DNA of 64,000 nt, taken from the NCBI GenBank assembly GCA_002104535.1, contig NBOG01000005.1, forward strand, positions 1 through 64,000. The letters run 5' to 3'. Below, one piece after another: positions 57,289 through 64,000 of the stretch (position 1 is its first letter; each line of letters starts with the position of its first letter). This stretch comes from Cognaticolwellia sediminilitoris (GTDB lineage: Bacteria > Pseudomonadota > Gammaproteobacteria > Enterobacterales > Alteromonadaceae). Under the pieces are notes generated by a model. The model searched no databases and had not been told where the DNA came from. It saw nothing but the letters and a program-made list of their open reading frames with translations. The position numbers and the translations under genes are program-made.

Positions 57289-58752
57289 CTACATCATAAC
57301 AACATCAAACTGCTCTTGATTATACATGTTTTCTGTCTGGACTTTAATCTGCTTACCAATGAACACTTCTAGCTCTGCAAGGTTATGATACTCATCGTTT
57401 ATTAATGACTCACTGACAGATGATGAAGCATAAACAATAAACTTATCGGCATCATATGCTCGATTTACCCGAACGATTTCCCTTAATATTTCAAAGCAAA
57501 CCGTTTCAACAGTTTTGACATAACCACGGCCATGACACACTTCACACTCACCACACAAGATGTGCTCTAAGCTTTCGCGGGTACGTTTACGCGTCATTTC
57601 AACTAACCCTAAGGCTGAAAACCCTGACAAACTATATTTGACATTATCGCGGGCCATCGCGGTATCTAGACTATGTAAAACTCGTCGCTGATGATCCTTA
57701 TCGTTCATATCAATAAAATCGACAATGATAATGCCACCAAGGTTACGCAGTCTTAGCTGCCTAGCAATGGCCTGTGTTGCTTCAATATTGGTATTAAAGA
57801 TGGTTTCTTCTAAATTACGATGGCCAACAAAAGCACCGGTATTGATATCAATAGTGGTCATGGCTTCTGTCTGATCAATAATCAATGAACCACCTGATTT
57901 TAGCTCAATTTTTCGATGTAATGAGCGTTGAATTTCACTTTCAACATCAAACAAATCAAAGATAGGGCGTTCACCTGGATAGTATTCTAACACTGGCGCT
58001 AAATTGGGCACAAACTCAGTAGTAAATTCTACTAGCTGCTGATAGGTCAACTTCGAGTCAATGCGAATACGCTCAAGTGATACGCCAACAAAATCACGTA
58101 AAATACGAAACGCTAAGGATAAGTCCTGATAAATGGGATCTTTGGTTTGTTTACGCGCTTTTCGCTCTAATACTTTCGCCCACACTCGGCGTAAAAATTC
58201 CGCGTCGTGCTGTAACTCTTTAATACAAGCGCCTTCTGCTGCGGTTCGAACAATAAAACCATGCTCTTCACCACAATAAGGGGTAACAATTGATTTTAAA
58301 CGATTTCGCTCTCTAGGATCATCAATACGTTGTGAAATGCCTGCGCGATTGGTTTCAGGCATTAACACTAAATAGCGTGCTGCAATGGTAATATCTGTTG
58401 TTAAACGAGCACCTTTAGTGCCCAGTGGGTCTTTAACAACTTGTACGACAATATGCTGACCTTCATGAACCAAGTTTCGAATATCGGGGACCTGATCGTC
58501 AGTGTTTTCCTCATTTAAAATCAGTTTAGAATTAATATCAGAGGCATGTAAAAAAGCGGCTTTGCCTAAATTAATATCAACAAATGCCGCTTGCATACCA
58601 GGCAGTACTCGAATGATTTTACCTAGGTAGATATTACCAACAAGCCCTCGGCGTGCTTCTCGCTCGACATGAACTTCTTGTAGTGAACCATTTTCGATTA
58701 ACGCTACCCGTGTTTCACTTGGGGTAACATTGATAAGCAATTCACCAGTCAT
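57289..58752 (-). CDS. rng: Ribonuclease G
   Basis: Endoribonuclease of the RNase E/G family, active in 5' maturation of 16S rRNA and mRNA decay. The S1 domain is at about residues 38-125 (GNIYLGKIIRVLPGMQAAFVDI). The catalytic aspartates lie in TTIDINTG and IIVDFIDM. The zinc-link cysteines are in CGECEVCHGRG. At 487 residues it lacks the long C-terminal scaffold of RNase E, so RNase G is the correct name. It is 12 bases after maf in the mre operon run. Confidence 0.96.
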   Translation of the reverse strand: MTGELLINVTPSETRVALIENGSLQEVHVEREARRGLVGNIYLGKIIRVLPGMQAAFVDINLGKAAFLHASDINSKLILNEENTDDQVPDIRNLVHEGQHIVVQVVKDPLGTKGARLTTDITIAARYLVLMPETNRAGISQRIDDPRERNRLKSIVTPYCGEEHGFIVRTAAEGACIKELQHDAEFLRRVWAKVLERKARKQTKDPIYQDLSLAFRILRDFVGVSLERIRIDSKLTYQQLVEFTTEFVPNLAPVLEYYPGERPIFDLFDVESEIQRSLHRKIELKSGGSLIIDQTEAMTTIDINTGAFVGHRNLEETIFNTNIEATQAIARQLRLRNLGGIIIVDFIDMNDKDHQRRVLHSLDTAMARDNVKYSLSGFSALGLVEMTRKRTRESLEHILCGECEVCHGRGYVKTVETVCFEILREIVRVNRAYDADKFIVYASSSVSESLINDEYHNLAELEVFIGKQIKVQTENMYNQEQFDVVMM

Positions 58753-58764
58753 ATCGTTTCCTGT

Positions 58765-59352
58765 TTAATCTTGTGTCATTGACGAATGTACGCCAAATTC
58801 GGCTAGCAACTGTGCTGTTTCGTATAATGGCAAACCGACTACGGCAGAATAGCTGCCTCGGATTTGCTTAACAAATTGTCCGGCAATACCTTGAATACCA
58901 TAGGCGCCGGCTTTATCTTGTGGCTCACCTGTTTGCCAATAACGCGTTATTTCTGTTTCAGTCAGTACTTTAAAGTCAACGTATGTTGTCACGACAATAA
59001 CCTGACTTTTCTCGCCCTTTACTGCGGCAATTGCTGTCACCACCTGGTGAGACTTCCCGGACAGCATGGAAAGCATTTCAATACAGTGCTTGAGAGAGTC
59101 AGGTTTACCTAAAATATGATGGTTAAAAACCACGCTAGTATCCGAACCAAGCACAACTACATTTTCGTTTTGCTGACTGGCAATAACATTAGCTTTTGCT
59201 AAGGCTAACCGCGCAACATATTGTTCAGGATTTTCTTGGGGTAAAACACTCTCGTCAATATCCGCCGGCAGGCAACTAAAACTATAGCCAAGTTGCTGAA
59301 GTAATTCTTTTCTGCGCGGTGATTGCGACGCTAAAACTAAAGTAGAAGACAT
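58765..59352 (-). CDS. Maf-like nucleotide pyrophosphatase (YhdE type)
   Basis: A 195-residue Maf-family enzyme that hydrolyses non-canonical or excess nucleotides. The N-terminal SQSPRRKELLQQLG and the SDTSVVF motif are present, and DKAGAYGIQGIAGQFV marks the YhdE subgroup, known to act on dTTP and UTP, rather than the YceF subgroup. A role in halting division has been proposed for Maf. It begins 1 base after the mreD stop and precedes rng. Confidence 0.93.
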   Translation of the reverse strand: MSSTLVLASQSPRRKELLQQLGYSFSCLPADIDESVLPQENPEQYVARLALAKANVIASQQNENVVVLGSDTSVVFNHHILGKPDSLKHCIEMLSMLSGKSHQVVTAIAAVKGEKSQVIVVTTYVDFKVLTETEITRYWQTGEPQDKAGAYGIQGIAGQFVKQIRGSYSAVVGLPLYETAQLLAEFGVHSSMTQD

Positions 59353-59353
59353 A

Positions 59354-59833
59354 TTATTTGATTCGAAAATTTCGTCTTATTTTACGTAACAGTAAAAAAG
59401 CCCAAGGCCATAGAATAACGGTAGTTACTACCGGGTATAAATAACTCGGTAAAAATACCGCATCAGTTAAAAATCGTTGAAGCCAAAATACAATTAAGTG
59501 ATATAGCGCTGATAATACCCCAACGATCATCGCTTGTTGCCAAACCGAAAAATTGCGAATTTTTTGAAAATTCCCCGCAACAATAAACACAGATATGGCC
59601 ATAGCACCTGCATGTACACCTAAGGTAGAGCCTAGTAATACATCAAGAATAAAGCCTAAAACCCAAGCAGATATTACATTAACCCGTGAGGGTAAGGCTA
59701 AGCACCAATAAAGCAAAACCACGAGCACCCAGTCTGGGCGAAAAGCATCAACACTTAATGGTAACGGCATAATGCTTGCCATTAATGCTACAAGAAATGT
59801 CAAAATAATAATTAGACGATTAGCAAAGGTCAT
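59354..59833 (-). CDS. mreD: Rod shape-determining protein MreD
   Basis: Inner-membrane protein of the elongasome with MreB and MreC. At 159 residues it has about five hydrophobic segments and few conserved positions beyond FRPDWVLVVLLYWCLALP and GFILDVLLGSTLGVHA. Its ATG shares a base with the mreC stop. Size and place make the call firm. Confidence 0.93.
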   Translation of the reverse strand: MTFANRLIIILTFLVALMASIMPLPLSVDAFRPDWVLVVLLYWCLALPSRVNVISAWVLGFILDVLLGSTLGVHAGAMAISVFIVAGNFQKIRNFSVWQQAMIVGVLSALYHLIVFWLQRFLTDAVFLPSYLYPVVTTVILWPWAFLLLRKIRRNFRIK

Positions 59834-60711
59834 TAACTACTCACCTTTTCAACGGATACTGCTTCGCTTTTCTTAATCTGCTGGGTATTAGCCTGCTCAG
59901 GCCAAAGCAATAAGACATAACGTAAGCGATCAATTTTGGCGACCGGTTCACTCTGAATTTGTGAAAAAGCACGTGATTCATCTTGAATTACAGAGGTAAC
60001 TGTTGCAACAGGATAGCCTTCTGGAAACTTACTGCCTAAACCGGAAGTGACCAATAAGTCGCCGCTGCGGATATCAGTACTGTGTGGTACATAGTTATGG
60101 GTTAATCGGTCAATTACTCCCACACCACTAGCAATAAGCCTTACGCCGTTTCGACTTATTCTGACCGGCACAGCATGCGTTACGTCTGTGATCAACAATA
60201 CTCGACTACTGATAGTGCCGACATGCAATATTTGGCCAACAATACCTTGGTCATCAATAACAGCTTGTCCTTCAAAAACGCCGTCATTTGCCCCGCGATT
60301 TATCACCACTTGATGAGTATAAGGGTCGCTATCCACAGCAAGTATTTCTGCAACCATTTTTTTAGCTTCAGTGCGTAATGGCGATGCAAGTAACTCTCTT
60401 AGTCGATCATTCTCGCGCTGAACAATGTCTAACTGTAAAGCTTGCTCATGAAATATTAGCTCGTTAACTTTGTATTGTTCATTGTCTGCAATAAGTTGCC
60501 TGCGGGTAACAATATTTTCTGACGCCCAGTTCATCATCTGCTTAGGTGCGGTCGCTAGATATTGTAAAGGACTCACCATAGACTGCAAAAAGCCGCGAGC
60601 AGACTCGAAGCTATTCATTTTATGATCAAAGAATATTAACAATGCAGAACAAAACAGCACCAAAACGAGTCGGTGCTGTGGGGAAGGTCCATGTTTAAAT
60701 ATCGGATTCAT
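59833..60711 (-). CDS. mreC: Rod shape-determining protein MreC
   Basis: Periplasmic scaffold of the elongasome, activating the PBP2-RodA synthase. A cytoplasmic start is followed by one membrane helix at about residues 13-28, a coiled coil at about 65-110, and the two beta domains with VVINRGANDGVFEGQAVIDDQGIVGQIL and DLLVTSGLGSKFPEGYPVATV. The 292-residue length is normal. It starts 15 bases after the mreB stop. Confidence 0.95.
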   Translation of the reverse strand: MNPIFKHGPSPQHRLVLVLFCSALLIFFDHKMNSFESARGFLQSMVSPLQYLATAPKQMMNWASENIVTRRQLIADNEQYKVNELIFHEQALQLDIVQRENDRLRELLASPLRTEAKKMVAEILAVDSDPYTHQVVINRGANDGVFEGQAVIDDQGIVGQILHVGTISSRVLLITDVTHAVPVRISRNGVRLIASGVGVIDRLTHNYVPHSTDIRSGDLLVTSGLGSKFPEGYPVATVTSVIQDESRAFSQIQSEPVAKIDRLRYVLLLWPEQANTQQIKKSEAVSVEKVSS

Positions 60712-60726
60712 GGCTTGTGCTAATTA

Positions 60727-61797
<1,071 letters not shown>

Positions 61798-61897
61798 CTA
61801 GGCAAACAATTGCCAGAATATTTTAGTGCTTAATCTGCAAGCCTAATTAAAGCTTACAAATGATATTTGGTTTTATTAACACGCTATCATAACCCAG

Positions 61898-61927
61898 ACT
61901 ATACACCTTGTGTTGTTTCTATGACAA
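61898..61927 (-). promoter_or_regulatory. Probable promoter of mreBCD
   Basis: On the minus strand TTGTCA (61922-61927) is followed after 18 bases by TATAGT (61898-61903). The start would be about 120 bases before the mreB ATG. Hexamers are one or two bases from consensus. Confidence 0.42.
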
Positions 61928-61981
61928 AAATATCAGCAAATGTTCAGTTTATTTGCAAATAATGCCTGTTCAACCGTCATA

Positions 61982-64000
61982 TTAATTTGATACTTCACGC
62001 CATGAGATAATTCTGTCGTTGCCGCGGTAAATACCGAAGCTTAATACTGAGCTTGGGTTATCATCATAAAAGTTGCCATCATTGTCCTCATCGAGGTTAT
62101 TCCATTTAAACTTAAACCAACTTGGTACTTCATATTCCCATTCAAGCGAACCTTGTTTGCTAGGGGGACTAAAAAATAATTGCTGTTGCAAACCACTTTC
62201 AAAAGCACCTGAAATACTTGCGTCTGTATCTCCAACTTGAATAGCATCGGTATCTATATCAATTAAACGATAATCCCATAGATTCATGTTGCCAGAATAT
62301 TTCGCACCGGTTTTTTTATCATTTATCAATGTCGTTAAACAGCTATCATCGGTATGAAGGTTAAATTTATCACCGTCATAGACTTGCAGCTTTAATTGCG
62401 CTCTGAGTTGAGCATTTTCTGAACCATAAGAATTTTCCAATACCATGCGAGCAAAACGAATTTCAACACCTTCGGTAACCATTTTTTCTGTTACATCAGT
62501 AATTACTTTTCCAGTTGAATCGGAGAATAGGGCTAATAAAATGCCATCGGTATCTTCAACCTGAGAGGTAACGAAAGGGATATTGGCATCAAATGGCGCT
62601 AAAAAACTAGTATCATTACGATCGTAACTGAAATGATCGTCGTTTGAAAAAGTATAAATCCATTCTCCAGCAACTAAATTGTCATCTGCATCTTTGCTTG
62701 CACTTAAGTTACCCGTGTTCATGAAGGCATTTAACGTTACAGGGTCATCACCAGTACTTCCTACAATTTGCTGGCTATCGTCATTTGTCGGTAGCGTAAT
62801 ATCAATCCCACTCGCTGCAAGCTTCATAAAGTTTTCAGATTCACCCAAGGTATAATTTTTAGTGACCTCATCTTTAGCATTATACGCAGTGATAGCGATT
62901 TTAGGTTCAAGGCTATAAGAAATCACACCTTCATTGGTTATTGTTCTTTCGCCGCTATAAGCCCAATCAGATATAGCACATAAGCCACTACTACTGTGAT
63001 ATGCATCTAACTTGCCTTTGTCTTTAACGGTTTGCTTAAAATAAGCAGGAGTAAAGCGGCCGATCGTTAAATCATCTGCCGAGACCAATCCTTCACTGCC
63101 ACCTAAGCCACCATAATTACTATCTTGTATGTCGACATTGATAATGCCAACTTCGTCATAGTGTGCGCCTGTAAACTCTGATTGCCCTTTAGCGCCATTT
63201 ATAAAACTTGTTAAAGTACTAGGCTGGAAAATTGCGGTAGTAGAACTAGTACGAACGCTGCCATCGGCATAAGTGAATCTGTCATCAACTGAACCGCCTA
63301 ATACGGGAGCGTAACGCGAGACTTTCAGCTCTATCTGGCCATCCGATTGACGATAATTTTGCGTCACATCGCCATCAGCATTTAACGCTTTTACAAGAAA
63401 GTTAAAGTTTTCTCCCGCTTTATGAGTAGTGGCACTTGTAGCGGTATTACCGTTTAAATTTCCACTAGCATTAGTCGCCGCCATTGCAAAACTGTCGGGC
63501 TTAACCCAAAAATCATTTGAACTACCAACAATAATTACCCCTGTTAATGGGTCTTGGTATTTAGCATGGAGGCGTATTTTTCCTGCATCCAAATATTTAG
63601 GGGAATTGATGGTTGCAATACTGTCAGAACCAAAAATTAAGATAATATTGTCAGTATAGTCTGGGAACTTCGCGATGTTAATACCACTTGCTTGAAAGGC
63701 TAAGCCAGGATTAAAGTCAAGATCTGGCGTTACATTCTCTTGCGATAACTCAACCGTTACAGTAGAACTTAGCAATCCTACGCAAGCGCCATTATTGTTT
63801 GCCACTGCTTGTAACTTTAACGTTTCACCAAAGACTACACCGGCAGTTTGTGGACTAATGATTTCACTATTTAAATCACCGGAAAGAAACCTAAAGCCAG
63901 CATTAGCAAAAGTCATTTCACAGCTACTACCAAAGCCAGTACATTCAATTTCATTACTTGCAGGTAACGTTGCGCCGTCGATTGATAAGGTAATAGTTTC
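61982..64000 (-). CDS. mshQ: MshQ-like MSHA pilus biogenesis protein, DUF6701 (5' end outside window)
   Basis: Partial gene: the frame is open to the last base of the window, 28 codons beyond an internal ATG at 63916, so the true start lies outside. The 672 residues seen form a DUF6701-type C-terminal region: ECTGFGSSCEMTFANAGFRFLSG at its beginning, then repeated beta-rich blocks with Asp/Asn-rich loops, ending in a SFGIYRGNDRIISWREVSN segment. MSHA genes next to mreB occur in Vibrio and Shewanella relatives. It is probably exported and linked to the type IV MSHA pilus used in surface attachment. Confidence 0.82.
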   Translation of the reverse strand, partial: ETITLSIDGATLPASNEIECTGFGSSCEMTFANAGFRFLSGDLNSEIISPQTAGVVFGETLKLQAVANNNGACVGLLSSTVTVELSQENVTPDLDFNPGLAFQASGINIAKFPDYTDNIILIFGSDSIATINSPKYLDAGKIRLHAKYQDPLTGVIIVGSSNDFWVKPDSFAMAATNASGNLNGNTATSATTHKAGENFNFLVKALNADGDVTQNYRQSDGQIELKVSRYAPVLGGSVDDRFTYADGSVRTSSTTAIFQPSTLTSFINGAKGQSEFTGAHYDEVGIINVDIQDSNYGGLGGSEGLVSADDLTIGRFTPAYFKQTVKDKGKLDAYHSSSGLCAISDWAYSGERTITNEGVISYSLEPKIAITAYNAKDEVTKNYTLGESENFMKLAASGIDITLPTNDDSQQIVGSTGDDPVTLNAFMNTGNLSASKDADDNLVAGEWIYTFSNDDHFSYDRNDTSFLAPFDANIPFVTSQVEDTDGILLALFSDSTGKVITDVTEKMVTEGVEIRFARMVLENSYGSENAQLRAQLKLQVYDGDKFNLHTDDSCLTTLINDKKTGAKYSGNMNLWDYRLIDIDTDAIQVGDTDASISGAFESGLQQQLFFSPPSKQGSLEWEYEVPSWFKFKWNNLDEDNDGNFYDDNPSSVLSFGIYRGNDRIISWREVSN

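Overview
The window is an uninterrupted chromosomal segment, densely coding and AT-rich, from a gammaproteobacterium. Gene order and protein families point to Alteromonadales, most likely a Colwelliaceae member (Colwellia/Thalassotalea type). That assignment is an inference from the dcw order ending in ftsZ-lpxC, the joining of mreBCD to a MSHA pilus gene (mshQ), a LigE-type secreted DNA ligase, DUF3581 and DUF2797 proteins, and GAF-GGDEF-EAL and HDOD signalling proteins. I saw no rRNA, tRNA, CRISPR array, insertion sequence, prophage or integrase.

Region by region. 1-351 is a non-coding left edge with a short CTGACAG tandem repeat and two hairpin terminators. 352-18568 is a complete division and cell wall (dcw) cluster on the minus strand: mraZ-rsmH-ftsL-ftsI-murE-murF-mraY-murD-ftsW-murG-murC-ddl-ftsQ-ftsA-ftsZ-lpxC. 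Most junctions overlap by 1-14 bases. Upstream of mraZ a TTGACA promoter sits next to three 10-bp-phased GTGG(G) MraZ boxes. 18745-22633 is an iron(III) ABC importer (fbpABC-like) behind a Fur-box-like site. 22675-24378 holds a YcxB-like membrane protein and malate dehydrogenase, followed by the divergent arginine repressor gene argR and a Dyp-type peroxidase. 26471-28250 is the glnK-amtB nitrogen operon, with a sigma-54-like promoter and an NtrC-type site.

28436-44542 is a mixed housekeeping/accessory stretch: two related HDOD proteins, DUF2797, a GIY-YIG protein, DUF3581, small membrane and secreted proteins, a periplasmic ATP-dependent DNA ligase, a LysE exporter, a methyltransferase, an NSS symporter, an M28 peptidase lipoprotein, an Lrp-family regulator, a GAF-GAF-GGDEF-EAL protein and an isopenicillin-N-synthase-like oxygenase. 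44630-49047 is an RND efflux pair. 49464-50860 carries TerB-like and CvfB-like genes. 50934-61770 is the mreBCD-maf-rng-yhdP-nit-tldD block on the minus strand. The right edge cuts through a mshQ-like gene.

Much of the window serves one process, building the envelope: lipid II synthesis (mur/mraY/ddl), septation (fts), cell elongation (mre), lipid A commitment (lpxC) and envelope lipid homeostasis (yhdP). Iron and nitrogen acquisition operons lie between, each with a recognisable operator. Several gene starts given here are internal ATGs with a better Shine-Dalgarno match than the longest open frame. I did not find a convincing new multi-gene system. The best leads are the probable hot-dog fold of DUF3581, the GIY-YIG-like segment inside the cysteine-rich DUF2797 protein, two perfect palindromes before the orphan oxygenase, and the dispersed-looking repeat at the left edge.
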